NCBI GenBank assembly: GCA_000746015.1
Contig: JQKK01000004.1
Coordinates: forward strand, 124,001 to 188,000
From: Lachnospiraceae bacterium MA2020
GTDB lineage: Bacteria; Bacillota; Clostridia; Lachnospirales; Lachnospiraceae
Length of the DNA stretch: 64,000 bases
Direction: 5' to 3'
Numbering within the stretch: position 1 is the stretch's first letter; each line of letters opens with the position of its first letter. The notes below the pieces were generated by a model. The model saw only the letters and a program-made list of their open reading frames with translations. It did no database searches and was not told the DNA's origin. This document shows positions 7,574-16,133 of this stretch, one piece after another. The position numbers and the translations under genes were made by a program.

Positions 7574-9067
7574 ATGAAACGTCTGGTTATCAATACTATT
7601 GAAAAGAAGTCAAAAATCAGCAAAGACATCTACGGACACTTTTCCGAGCATCTCGGCAGATGCATATATGAGGGACTTTATGTTGGAGAAAATTCTGACA
7701 TACCTAATGTAAAGGGTATGCGTAAGGATGTTGTAGAGGCTCTTAAAAACATCAAGATCCCTGTACTCAGATGGCCGGGCGGATGCTTTGCAGATGAGTA
7801 TCATTGGAAAGATGGTATCGGTCCAAAAGAGACAAGAAAGAAGATGATCAATACTCACTGGGGCGGTGTTACAGAGGACAACAGCTTTGGTACACATGAG
7901 TTTATGGAGCTCTGTGATCAGCTTGGATGCGATACTTATATAAATATGAATGTAGGCTCAGGCTCTGTACAGGAGATGAGTGAGTGGGTAGAGTACCTTA
8001 CATTCAACGGACTTTCACCTATGGCAAAGATGCGTGAAGAGAATGGCAGAAAAGAGCCTTGGGATGTAAAGTATGTTGGCGTAGGTAATGAAAACTGGGG
8101 ATGCGGCGGAAATATGCGCCCTGAGCACTATGCAAATGAGTATAGAAGATACTCTACATACTGCAGAAATTATACTGACAAGAAGCTCTATAAGATCATG
8201 TGTGGTCCTAACAATGACGACTACAACTGGACAGAGACAACAATGAAGACTATCGGCAAGAGAGGCACATACACATCAGACCTCATCAGTGGTATCTCAT
8301 TGCACTATTATACTGTACCGGGCGTATGGGAGCACAAGGGCTCAGCAACAGACTTCACAAGAGAAGAGTACTACACAACTATCCGCAAGGCATACAAGAT
8401 CGACGAGTACATTACACGCCACAGTGATATCCTTAATCAGTATGATCCTGAGAAGGAGATCGGTCTTATCGTAGACGAGTGGGGCGCATGGTATGATGTA
8501 GAGCCAGGCACAAATCCTGGATTCCTTTATCAGCAGAATACTATGAGAGATGCGATCATCGCAGGTGTATCACTCAATGTATTTAACCAGCACTCAGACA
8601 GAGTGAAGATGGCTAATATCGCTCAGCTTGTAAATGTTCTTCAGTCTGTAATATTGACAGACGGTGAAAATATGATCCTTACACCTACCTACCATGTATT
8701 TGACCTTTATAAGGATCATCAGAATGCAACACTTCTTGCAAGCTATATCGAGAATGAGACAATCGGTACAGAGACTGACAAGATCCCTATGCTTTCACAG
8801 TCTGTATCAGTATTAGAGGATGGCACTATCAATATAACACTTGTAAATATGTCTGATGACAAGGCTGAAGAGGTAAAGGTCATCACAGTTGAAAAGACTA
8901 CAGGTGAGGTAAGTGGAAAGATCCTTACAGGAGAAATGCATGACCACAATACCTTTACAGATAAGGAAAAGGTAAAGCTTGCTGACTACACAGATTTCAA
9001 GGTAGAGTCTGACGGAGTAGTAATGCAGGTACCTGCAATGAGCGTTATCAACCTCAAGATCAAGTGA
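7574..9067 (+). CDS. abfA: Alpha-L-arabinofuranosidase, glycoside hydrolase family 51
   Basis: A 497-residue cytoplasmic enzyme that removes terminal alpha-L-arabinofuranosyl residues from imported arabino-oligosaccharides. It has the GH51 layout: a TIM barrel followed by a C-terminal beta-sandwich (about residues 385-497). The acid/base is in VGNENWG (E173) and the nucleophile in IVDEWGAW (E302). FSEHLGRCIYEGLYVG near residue 25 and RWPGGCFADEYHW near residue 60 are family signatures. Length and motifs are those of the bacterial AbfA group, and there is no signal peptide. GAGGAGA precedes the ATG. It is part of the operon begun by the binding lipoprotein. Confidence 0.95.
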   Translation: MKRLVINTIEKKSKISKDIYGHFSEHLGRCIYEGLYVGENSDIPNVKGMRKDVVEALKNIKIPVLRWPGGCFADEYHWKDGIGPKETRKKMINTHWGGVTEDNSFGTHEFMELCDQLGCDTYINMNVGSGSVQEMSEWVEYLTFNGLSPMAKMREENGRKEPWDVKYVGVGNENWGCGGNMRPEHYANEYRRYSTYCRNYTDKKLYKIMCGPNNDDYNWTETTMKTIGKRGTYTSDLISGISLHYYTVPGVWEHKGSATDFTREEYYTTIRKAYKIDEYITRHSDILNQYDPEKEIGLIVDEWGAWYDVEPGTNPGFLYQQNTMRDAIIAGVSLNVFNQHSDRVKMANIAQLVNVLQSVILTDGENMILTPTYHVFDLYKDHQNATLLASYIENETIGTETDKIPMLSQSVSVLEDGTINITLVNMSDDKAEEVKVITVEKTTGEVSGKILTGEMHDHNTFTDKEKVKLADYTDFKVESDGVVMQVPAMSVINLKIK

Positions 9068-9080
9068 TGGATCATAGCTT

Positions 9081-9335
9081 ATGGAAGATTTGCTTAGGAG
9101 CTGTAAGCGCTGTCTGGTATATGCGCAGGCAGACGAAAAGACTCGCTCAAGTTTTGAGATGCTTATAAACGGCATCCCGAAAAACGAGAGAGCCAGTGAC
9201 AGAATATATGATGCAAGACTCACAACGTGTGAGTCTTGCTCACTACTACTCGCGGGGACGTGTCAGGCGTGCGGATGCTATGTAGAGCTTAGAGCTGCAT
9301 CAAAAGCGTCGAAATGCCCTAAGAAAAAATGGTAA
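9081..9335 (+). CDS. DUF6171 family small cysteine-rich protein
   Basis: An 84-residue protein with three Cys clusters: CKRC near the N-terminus, CESC-(8)-CQACGC in the middle, and KCPKKKW at the end. This pattern is recognised as the DUF6171 family of Clostridia, probably a zinc-binding protein. The function is unknown. It starts 13 bases after the GH51 stop with only a weak ribosome site, so it is likely translated with the arabinose operon. A terminator follows. Its presence in the operon may be incidental, because the family is widespread. Confidence 0.75.
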   Translation: MEDLLRSCKRCLVYAQADEKTRSSFEMLINGIPKNERASDRIYDARLTTCESCSLLLAGTCQACGCYVELRAASKASKCPKKKW

Positions 9336-9366
9336 TGTTAGTAAAAATAACATAATAAATTTAATT

Positions 9367-9409
9367 TGCCTTTTGAATCTATATGTGATAGAATTCAAGA
9401 GGCATTTTT
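9367..9409 (+). terminator. Terminator of the arabinose operon
   Basis: A long stem, TGCCTTTTGAAT paired with ATTCAAGAGGCA (one G-T pair), extended inward by CTAT/ATAG with a one-base bulge, is followed by TTTTT (9405-9409). Confidence 0.85.
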
Positions 9410-9450
9410 AATGTGGCTTGTTATTTTGAAAAACAAAAGGGGTAAATATT

Positions 9451-10947
9451 ATGATAAAATTATCAAAAAAAAGTCTTGCTGACATAGTCACCAGGAAGCG
9501 TAAGGAGCTCTCGCTCACACAGCAGCAGCTTGCAGATAAGACAGGTATAAATAGAGCCATGCTCTCAAGGCTCGAGACACAGGATTATGTGCCATCTATA
9601 CCACAGCTTGAGACACTTTCAGAGGTACTTGATTTTGATGTGACGGATGTTCTTCATGATGGTGGAAACAGTGAGAGCCTTGAGAAGGTCTCTCCTCTCA
9701 ATATTGCGATTGCCGGTACTGGATATGTAGGCCTTTCTGTTGCCACACTTCTTGCACAGCACAATCACGTAACTGCGGTAGATATCATCCCTGAGAAGGT
9801 AGAGCTTATAAATAATCGCAAGTCACCTATTCAGGATGACTATATCGAGATGTACTTAAGGGAAAAGAAGCTTGATCTGACCGCTACAACAGATGGTGCA
9901 GCGGCATACAAGGACGCAGATTTTGTCGTTATTGCAGCTCCGACAAATTACGATTCAAAGAAAAACTATTTTGATACAACAGCGGTTGAGTCAGTTATCG
10001 AGCTTGTAATGAGCGTAAATCCAAATGCGATAATGGTCATCAAGTCAACAATTCCGGTTGGATATACTGCATCTGTAAGAGAAAAGTATAAGACAGAAAA
10101 CATCATATTCAGCCCTGAGTTCCTTCGCGAGTCAAAGGCTCTCTATGATAACCTTTATCCATCAAGGATAATTGTCGGCACAGATCTTGAGAATCCAAGA
10201 CTTGTAGAGGCGGCTCACCGCTTTGCGTCACTTCTGCAGGAGGGGGCTATCAAAGAAGATATAGATACTCTTTTCATGGGATTTACAGAGGCTGAGGCAG
10301 TAAAGCTTTTTGCAAATACATACCTTGCGCTCAGAGTTTCATATTTCAACGAGCTTGATACTTATGCTGAGACAAAGGGACTTGATACAAAGCAGATAAT
10401 TGACGGAGTATGCCTTGATCCTCGTATCGGCACACACTACAATAACCCGTCATTTGGTTACGGTGGATATTGTCTTCCAAAGGACACCAAGCAGCTCCTC
10501 GCAAATTACAGGGATGTACCGGAAAATCTTATCGAGGCGATTGTTGAGTCAAATCGTACAAGAAAAGATTTTATTGCAGACAGAGTGCTTGATATCGCAG
10601 GATATTATTCTTATACAGGATCAGGTGCGTTTGGCAATACTTACAGCAAAGAGTCAGAGCATCAGATAACTGTCGGAGTTTACAGACTTACAATGAAGTC
10701 AAACTCTGACAACTTCCGCCAGAGCTCCATACAGGGTATCATGAAGCGTATCAAGGCGAAGGGTGCAAATGTGATCGTATATGAGCCAACGCTTGAGGAT
10801 GGTTCGACATTCTTTGGGAGTCTGGTCGTAAATGACTTAGAGAAGTTTAAGAAAGAGAGTAATTCTATCATAGCAAATCGCTACAGCAATAAGCTTGATG
10901 ATGTAAAAGAAAAGGTTTATACAAGAGATTTATTTAGAAGAGACTGA
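9451..10947 (+). CDS. XRE helix-turn-helix fused to UDP-glucose/GDP-mannose dehydrogenase-family enzyme
   Basis: A 498-residue fusion. Residues about 8-64 are an XRE/Cro helix-turn-helix ([40 protein letters not shown]). After a short linker, residues 82-480 are a nucleotide-sugar dehydrogenase with the NAD motif [17 protein letters not shown], the central [10 protein letters not shown] motif and the catalytic Cys in YGGYCLPKD (C341). The enzyme oxidises UDP-glucose or a related sugar to the uronic acid for capsule or exopolysaccharide. The enzymatic part is complete, so the HTH is an addition, not a replacement. AAGGGG precedes the ATG and the gene stands alone with its own terminator. Autoregulation is a plausible but untested idea. 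Confidence 0.88.
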   Translation: MIKLSKKSLADIVTRKRKELSLTQQQLADKTGINRAMLSRLETQDYVPSIPQLETLSEVLDFDVTDVLHDGGNSESLEKVSPLNIAIAGTGYVGLSVATLLAQHNHVTAVDIIPEKVELINNRKSPIQDDYIEMYLREKKLDLTATTDGAAAYKDADFVVIAAPTNYDSKKNYFDTTAVESVIELVMSVNPNAIMVIKSTIPVGYTASVREKYKTENIIFSPEFLRESKALYDNLYPSRIIVGTDLENPRLVEAAHRFASLLQEGAIKEDIDTLFMGFTEAEAVKLFANTYLALRVSYFNELDTYAETKGLDTKQIIDGVCLDPRIGTHYNNPSFGYGGYCLPKDTKQLLANYRDVPENLIEAIVESNRTRKDFIADRVLDIAGYYSYTGSGAFGNTYSKESEHQITVGVYRLTMKSNSDNFRQSSIQGIMKRIKAKGANVIVYEPTLEDGSTFFGSLVVNDLEKFKKESNSIIANRYSNKLDDVKEKVYTRDLFRRD

Positions 10948-10950
10948 TTT

Positions 10951-10977
10951 AAAGAGCTGCCTTGTGCAGCTCTTTTT
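10951..10977 (+). terminator. Terminator of the HTH-sugar dehydrogenase gene
   Basis: AAAGAGCTGC (10951-10960) pairs perfectly with GCAGCTCTTT (10966-10975) across a 5-base loop; the T run reaches 10977. Confidence 0.9.
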
Positions 10978-10983
10978 GCGTGT

Positions 10984-11136
10984 ATGGTGCGAATTCAAAA
11001 ATGTGAATTGTTAGATTCCGGTCCGACAGCAGATTTTTATGAAAAGTTAACGGGTAAAGCGTATCAGCATAGGTGTAAGATTCACCTTGTCAGGAGAAAT
11101 CGGCCTAAGCTGAAGCGCTTTTATAATATATGTTAG
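10984..11136 (+). CDS. Possible 50-residue small ORF, or remnant
   Basis: An ATG at 10984 opens 50 codons to TAG at 11134-11136. The product has a natural-looking composition (CELLDSGPTADFYEKLTG, then a basic HLVRRNRPKLKRFYN tail). It lies directly after the terminator of the dehydrogenase gene, without a clear ribosome site, and overlaps the end of the antisense IS30 remnant by 32 bases. It may be a decayed 3' fragment of a mobile gene or chance coding. I do not recognise the family. Confidence 0.3.
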   Translation: MVRIQKCELLDSGPTADFYEKLTGKAYQHRCKIHLVRRNRPKLKRFYNIC

Positions 11137-11476
11137 AATGTACATAACTGTTTATACTACTCTCAAGAGAGTCTGGATCACCAAATTCTATGCCACAATC
11201 TGTCAGTACTATATTGAAAAGGGTCTGAAAATAGTAAGTTCCAAGCTGACGTTCTAACTTGTCGAAAATGAGCTTTACAGCACCTTTTGTATATATATTC
11301 ATTATGAAAGTCAAAAAGAGTTTCTCTTTGGTGAGGAAACAAAAAATGTCAGTATGACTTCTTTGGATCATGAGAGAAGAATGTACTGTATCCATCTCGG
11401 CAAAATGTTGTATTACAAGTTCTTGAAAATCCTTATATATGCGTCCTTGAAATATAGTCCGGTCTTTAATTTTCAA
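11105..11476 (-). pseudogene. IS30-family transposase remnant
   Basis: An open stretch of 123 codons resembles the catalytic region of IS30 transposases: FAEMDTV (first catalytic Asp), VKLIFDKLERQLGTYYFQTLF, and ILTD followed by EFGDPDSLE (usually LTDRGxEFxDP). The conserved Arg/Gly after LTD is altered (LTDCGIEF). The protein ends abruptly after SNIYYKSASA, where an intact enzyme continues for about 100 more residues including the catalytic Glu. The N-terminal helix-turn-helix half is also missing. It is therefore a decayed fragment; no terminal inverted repeats were identified. Confidence 0.75.
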
Positions 11477-11534
11477 TTTTCATTTGTTATTTTTTATTCT
11501 TTATTCTTTTAACTATCCATAATGTTCTTTTTTG

Positions 11535-11554
11535 TTGTATAATTTTATATACAA
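11535..11554. promoter_or_regulatory. Palindrome in the promoter region of the DUF6020-like gene
   Basis: TTGTATA-ATTTTA-TATACAA is a perfect 7-bp inverted repeat ending 27 bases before the ATG. It contains TATAAT-like sequence and may be an operator or simply AT-rich promoter DNA. Confidence 0.35.
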
Positions 11555-11581
11555 ATTTTTACAATAGAGAGGTTTCTATAC

Positions 11582-13210
11582 ATGATACTCACAAACAAAA
11601 AGGCATATATTTTTTCAGCAATATATGCTGCCGCTATAGTAATTGGACGAGCTATATATAACTCAGACACTATCGCGATTTTATACAATTCTATAAGCCA
11701 TATGATGGTTACACTATTCAGTTTTGCTACGATCACACTTGTACTGGGAGCATTGCTTTCTATAATCTCATCACATAAAAAGAACTATCAGTATCGACAA
11801 ATACCTGCTGTTCCCAATTCAACTATCGACAAAATACTCCACTGTAAAGGACATCTCCTTATATTTTGGTGTTTCATATTTTTATCCTGGATTCCCTGCT
11901 ATATTTCATATTTTCCTGGTATTTTTTCTTATGATATTAATACTCAGACATGGTATGTGATTAACGGCCTGCATTCCTATACCCGCCATCATCCGCCTCT
12001 CCATACAATGATATGGGGTATCTTCTACTCGTTAGAACAATTTACAGGAATAAAAGCAACGGCATCCTATGGATTGGTGCAAATGCTAATTTTATCATTG
12101 TCATTTGCTCTGTTTATAAATTGGTTGCTTTCAAAAAACATCAATTGGAAATGGATTTTAGGAACCCTTATTTTTCTCTCCTTTAATCCTGTTATTGCAA
12201 TTATGTCACTAATTCCTACTAAAGATGTTTACTTTGCAATAACTTTCATGTGGTATTCTATAAATTATGCTGAATTATTAAATTCCGATGGTAAAATAAA
12301 TAATAACAAACAATGTATATGCTTTATAGCCTCAGCAATATTGATGTGCTTATTCAGAAACAATGCAATATATGTACTTGTATTATCTATTATTCCGTTA
12401 TTTATCATATTCAGAAAGAAAAAGACAAATTTTGAAACTCTTTTCATTACATCATTAGCAATATATATTTTTATAAACGGTATAGTTTTTACATCGCTCC
12501 ATATCAAAGAAGGCAATTCTAGAGAAATGCTAAGTATCCCAATGCAGCAAATATCCAGAGTTGTTGTTAAAAATCAAAATACTCTTGATGAAACAGTAAA
12601 AGAAAAAATTAATACTTTTATTCCATACGACCAAATAATAGAAAACTATAACCCCAGATTTGCAGACCCTATTAAGAATATATTTATTACCTCGAACATG
12701 AAACAAAATTCAAATGAATTTTTGCAATTGTACTTTTCACTGTTTACAAAACATCCAAAAGATTATATAGACGCCGCACTCGAATTAAACATACCTTATT
12801 GGTATCCATTTGCATCAGCAGTCGACAGCTACTCCAAAAGAACTTATATAGAAACATGGAATTATGATTTAGATTATTATCATGTTGAGCGAAAAGGATA
12901 TCTTCCAACAATAAATTCCATGTATCAGAAAGTTGCGAGCTTTGATGCATTTAAAGCATTTCCGCCACTAGCTTTTATTTTTTCATTATCCTTACCAATA
13001 TGGCTTATCTTTTTCTGCGGATTTATATTGGATTCAAAAGGTTACACAAAATCACTATTATATTTTTTACCTTCCGCATTACTTTGGCTCACATTCATGG
13101 CTGGTCCTGTAAGTAACTTCCGATATATTTTTCCTCTGGTTGTCTTATATCCTCTATATCTGATATGTGCGATAAAGCCCGGATACATCTTTGATAAAAC
13201 AAAAGGCTAA
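11582..13210 (+). CDS. DUF6020-like polytopic membrane protein
   Basis: A 542-residue membrane protein with roughly ten or more hydrophobic segments and a soluble stretch at about residues 320-440. FPGIFSYDINTQ near residue 118 and HHPPLHTMIWG near 140 match the DUF6020 group, whose loop with acidic and His residues recalls GT-C glycosyltransferases of the Wzy/mannosyltransferase kind. A role in cell-envelope glycan assembly is inferred; the substrate is unknown. GAGAGG precedes the ATG. The gene is clearly more AT-rich than its neighbours and uses A/T-ending codons heavily. It is flanked by an IS30 remnant upstream and an IS3 remnant downstream, which points to acquisition by transfer. Confidence 0.65.
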   Translation: MILTNKKAYIFSAIYAAAIVIGRAIYNSDTIAILYNSISHMMVTLFSFATITLVLGALLSIISSHKKNYQYRQIPAVPNSTIDKILHCKGHLLIFWCFIFLSWIPCYISYFPGIFSYDINTQTWYVINGLHSYTRHHPPLHTMIWGIFYSLEQFTGIKATASYGLVQMLILSLSFALFINWLLSKNINWKWILGTLIFLSFNPVIAIMSLIPTKDVYFAITFMWYSINYAELLNSDGKINNNKQCICFIASAILMCLFRNNAIYVLVLSIIPLFIIFRKKKTNFETLFITSLAIYIFINGIVFTSLHIKEGNSREMLSIPMQQISRVVVKNQNTLDETVKEKINTFIPYDQIIENYNPRFADPIKNIFITSNMKQNSNEFLQLYFSLFTKHPKDYIDAALELNIPYWYPFASAVDSYSKRTYIETWNYDLDYYHVERKGYLPTINSMYQKVASFDAFKAFPPLAFIFSLSLPIWLIFFCGFILDSKGYTKSLLYFLPSALLWLTFMAGPVSNFRYIFPLVVLYPLYLICAIKPGYIFDKTKG

Positions 13211-13232
13211 AAACGAAACCTCTTGAGGAAAT

Positions 13233-13483
13233 AAGCATTATTCTAAAGAACTCAAAGAACAAGCTGTAAAGGATTACCTTTCTGGGAAAGGCTCGCTTTT
13301 AGAGATATGCCGGCATATGAAATAGAAAACAAACGGATTGCTGATGAAATTGAAAAGATTCATATGGAGAGTCCTGATAAAGGTTACCGTAGGATTCGTG
13401 ATGATTTAGAACGGTATCATGACATCAAAGCAAACGATAAACGAGTACTTAGGATCTGCCGAAAGAAAAAAATGTTTAACTGA
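13233..13483 (+). pseudogene. IS3-family transposase remnant (orfA start joined to orfB start)
   Basis: Frame one (13233-13325) encodes HYSKELKEQAVKDYLSGKGS, the beginning of an IS3 orfA helix-turn-helix, and stops at TAG. Overlapping it, frame two (13325-13483) encodes ENKRIADEIEKI and SPDKGYRRIRDDL, the HTH_21 start of an IS3 orfB. The rest of orfA and the DDE catalytic domain of orfB are gone. It is a deleted remnant, not a functional insertion sequence. Confidence 0.75.
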
Positions 13484-13515
13484 ATGAAATAGACATTCAG
13501 CTCTGAAAATACAGG

Positions 13516-13544
13516 AATCCCGACAGCTCATCGCTGCCGGGATT
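13516..13544 (+). terminator. Hairpin after the IS3 remnant
   Basis: AATCCCGACAGC (13516-13527) and GCTGCCGGGATT (13533-13544) pair at 11 of 12 positions, with no good T run after it. It may be a decayed terminator. The bases from 13545 to 13691 hold only the leader of the next gene, with no confident promoter. Confidence 0.4.
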
Positions 13545-13691
13545 TCGTGGATGTTTAGGCAATGTCTGACAATAAATACAAAGGCGAAGTTATGACTATG
13601 CTATACTTGAAACAGGTATGTTATAGCTATATGCCAAAGATTTAGTTTTTAGTGGTAAAGTCAATATACTAAGATTATGAGAGGTAATGCC

Positions 13692-15164
13692 ATGCTCAAG
13701 GATTTTGTTAAGATTGATGTACCGGATGATAAGGAACTAAAAACAAAGCTCAAAGAGGAGAGGGACCATCTGGCTGCACTGCAGATGAAGCTGAAGGATG
13801 CTGCACTTCCTGTGATGGTAATCTTTGAGGGCTGGAATGCTGCAGGAAAAGGGGTAATCATTGGAAAGGTCATACGAAATATTGACCCGAGATTTTTTAA
13901 GGTTGCTACTATGGACAGAGAGCCAAGTGAAGAGGAAAAAAGATATCCTTTCCTTTACAGATTTATCAAAGAGATACCTGAGGCAGGCAAGTTCCGCTTC
14001 TTTGATACATGCTGGATGGAGGAGGTCGTAGACGAAGTCTTGGCGGGCAAGCTTGATGAGGATGCCTACAAAAAGCGGGTACACTCCATAAACATCATAG
14101 AGCGGCAGCTTTGTGATAACGGATATCTTGTCATAAAATTCTTTTTCCACATATCCAAAAAAGAGCAGAAAAAGCGTTTAGAAGTATTGCAATCAGATAA
14201 GGATACCAAATGGCGTGTTGATGAAGAAGACCTTTTGCAGAATAAAAACTATGAAAGCTGCCTGAATATTTTTGAAAGATATCTTGAAGATACCAATGAG
14301 TCCAGAACTCCATGGTATATAATCGATGCTTCTGATAAAAAGATGGCAGAACTGCAGGTTCTTCAATTCTTAAATCAGGGAATTGATGTTGCACTTGCAA
14401 ACCAGAAGATGAATGTTCCGATTCTTCAGAACACATTCCCTATGGATAAACCACAAAAGCTGTCAGAGATTTCCCTTGAAGATAAATCAATATCTGAGGA
14501 CGAATATGATGAGGAGCTTCGCAGACTTCAGAAAGAATTACGGGAGCTTGGCAACAAGGTCTATCGTAAGAAAATTCCTGTTATCATTGCCTACGAGGGA
14601 TGGGACGCAGCAGGAAAGGGTGGAAACATCAAGAGGATAACTGAGGCTCTTGATCCGCGTGACTATGTAGTAGAGCCTATTGCAAGTCCTGAGCCGCACG
14701 AGAAGGCACGTCATTACTTATGGAGATTTTGGACGCGTCTGCCAAAGACCGGTCATATCACTATATTTGATCGTACCTGGTATGGCAGGGTAATGGTCGA
14801 AAGACTGGAGGGCTTCTGCTCTGAAAATGACTGGCAGCGTGCATATAACGAGATCAATGAATTTGAAAAGGAGCTTGTAGATTGGGGCGCTGTTATAATC
14901 AAATTCTGGGTACAGATTGACAAGGATACCCAGCTTGAGCGGTTTACCGACAGGCAGAACACTCCTGAAAAGCAATGGAAGATCACCGATGAGGATTGGC
15001 GAAATCGTGACAAATGGGATCTGTATGAAACTGCCATTGATGAAATGATTTCAAAGACGAGTACGAAGTTTGCTCCGTGGTATGTATTAGAGTCAGTTGA
15101 CAAGAAATATGCCAGAATAAAGGCTCTCAAGATTGTGATCGAGCAGCTAAAACGTAAGCTGTGA
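13692..15164 (+). CDS. pap: Polyphosphate:AMP phosphotransferase (two PPK2 domains)
   Basis: A 490-residue enzyme that transfers phosphate from polyphosphate to AMP (class II PPK2). Two tandem P-loop kinase domains are visible. The N-terminal one (about 1-245) has FEGWNAAGKG, and the C-terminal one (about 270-490) has YEGWDAAGKGGNIKRITEAL, then FWTRLP and IFDRTWYGRVMVERLEGF with the catalytic Asp/Arg lid residues. In known two-domain Pap proteins the C-terminal domain is the active one; the N-terminal copy here lacks the full lid motif. The ATG at 13692 is preferred over 13677 because AGAGG lies 8 bases before it. It is a single gene closed by a shared terminator. A stress or energy-balance role is inferred. 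Confidence 0.9.
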   Translation: MLKDFVKIDVPDDKELKTKLKEERDHLAALQMKLKDAALPVMVIFEGWNAAGKGVIIGKVIRNIDPRFFKVATMDREPSEEEKRYPFLYRFIKEIPEAGKFRFFDTCWMEEVVDEVLAGKLDEDAYKKRVHSINIIERQLCDNGYLVIKFFFHISKKEQKKRLEVLQSDKDTKWRVDEEDLLQNKNYESCLNIFERYLEDTNESRTPWYIIDASDKKMAELQVLQFLNQGIDVALANQKMNVPILQNTFPMDKPQKLSEISLEDKSISEDEYDEELRRLQKELRELGNKVYRKKIPVIIAYEGWDAAGKGGNIKRITEALDPRDYVVEPIASPEPHEKARHYLWRFWTRLPKTGHITIFDRTWYGRVMVERLEGFCSENDWQRAYNEINEFEKELVDWGAVIIKFWVQIDKDTQLERFTDRQNTPEKQWKITDEDWRNRDKWDLYETAIDEMISKTSTKFAPWYVLESVDKKYARIKALKIVIEQLKRKL

Positions 15165-15196
15165 TACAAAAAAGGGGTTGCCTCAGCAGCCCCTTT
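15164..15196. terminator. Bidirectional terminator
   Basis: An 11-bp stem (15171-15181 with 15186-15196, one G-T pair) with a CTCA loop. On the minus strand it is followed by seven T, ending the gene at 15217-16005; on the plus strand a weaker TTTAATAAT follows. Confidence 0.8.
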
Positions 15197-15216
15197 AATA
15201 ATGCATATATCTGTTT

Positions 15217-16005
15217 TTATAGGTAAGGCACACATGCCTTGTATTCTTCCATGGCATTTCCGTCAAGTCCGATGGTGAGAGTAGCATTCATGTTATATTT
15301 CTTATAGAGATTCATTACTCTTTCAAGCTCCGGATCACCTTCCTTGAATGATTCTCTCCACTCAAGAGGATCTTTTGTAAGCTTGGTATTTTTTGCAAGA
15401 TGGATGATATTGCAGGTTGCAGCATATCTTTCCATGAACCAGTCGAGGTTTACGTAGGAATCAAAGACCTTAAGACCTTTTTCTATCATCTGTGCACGCC
15501 AAATATCAAGAGTTGTGTGGAAACGATTACCGGGGATAGCTCTGTTGAGCTCTTCGACAATTATAACAGGCTCGTCAAGCCAGCAGCTGTTATGAGCATC
15601 CAAAAGTCCGTTTTCGATAGAAATATCTACATCCGGAAATTGAGGGAAAAGCTCTATACATGCATCTATTATTTTTTCGTTATAGAAGTCTTCAAACGCT
15701 CTGAGACCGCATGCACAGTGTATGATAAGTGAAACCTTATGCTTTACATGCTGCGCGATCTCTTCTGTAAACTCCATGAGTATTTCAAGAGTAGTATGCC
15801 CGTCTTCTTTGGCTATATCTATAAGTGAAAAACCATGTGCATCATAAAACGGAGAATGGACAGAATAGCAGTCAAAATCCAACGAAGGGAGATTATACTG
15901 AAAGATGGTATAAGGTTCCTTTTGACTAAGCGAGATTTCAATGATCTTGTCAGGCATTTTGGCTATTTCTTCAGCCTTAAGACTACAGAAACTTTGAATA
16001 TTCAT
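15217..16005 (-). CDS. TIM-barrel-like protein, possibly sugar-phosphate isomerase/endonuclease IV fold
   Basis: A 262-residue soluble protein. Regularly spaced beta-strand ends carry acidic or His residues: DCYSVHSPF (about 48), SLIIHCACG (about 95), VDISIENGLLD (about 128), FHTTLDIW (about 160) and NIIHLAKN (about 195). That order fits the AP-endonuclease-2/xylose-isomerase-like TIM barrel, which binds metal and acts on sugars or DNA ends. The substrate is unknown. AAGGAGG lies 8 bases before the ATG. It stands alone, convergent with the polyphosphate enzyme. I am moderately sure of the fold and not of any activity. Confidence 0.5.
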   Translation of the reverse strand: MNIQSFCSLKAEEIAKMPDKIIEISLSQKEPYTIFQYNLPSLDFDCYSVHSPFYDAHGFSLIDIAKEDGHTTLEILMEFTEEIAQHVKHKVSLIIHCACGLRAFEDFYNEKIIDACIELFPQFPDVDISIENGLLDAHNSCWLDEPVIIVEELNRAIPGNRFHTTLDIWRAQMIEKGLKVFDSYVNLDWFMERYAATCNIIHLAKNTKLTKDPLEWRESFKEGDPELERVMNLYKKYNMNATLTIGLDGNAMEEYKACVPYL

Positions 16006-16133
16006 TCCGATTCCTCCTTATGAGTAATGAAACTTCTATATAAATTTAAGTTCTCATTAAAAATTCGATTCCAAGTATATTCTACTATGAAACAAGGTAG
16101 AAATTGTGCATTTTTCGCAAAACAAAGGCAGTA

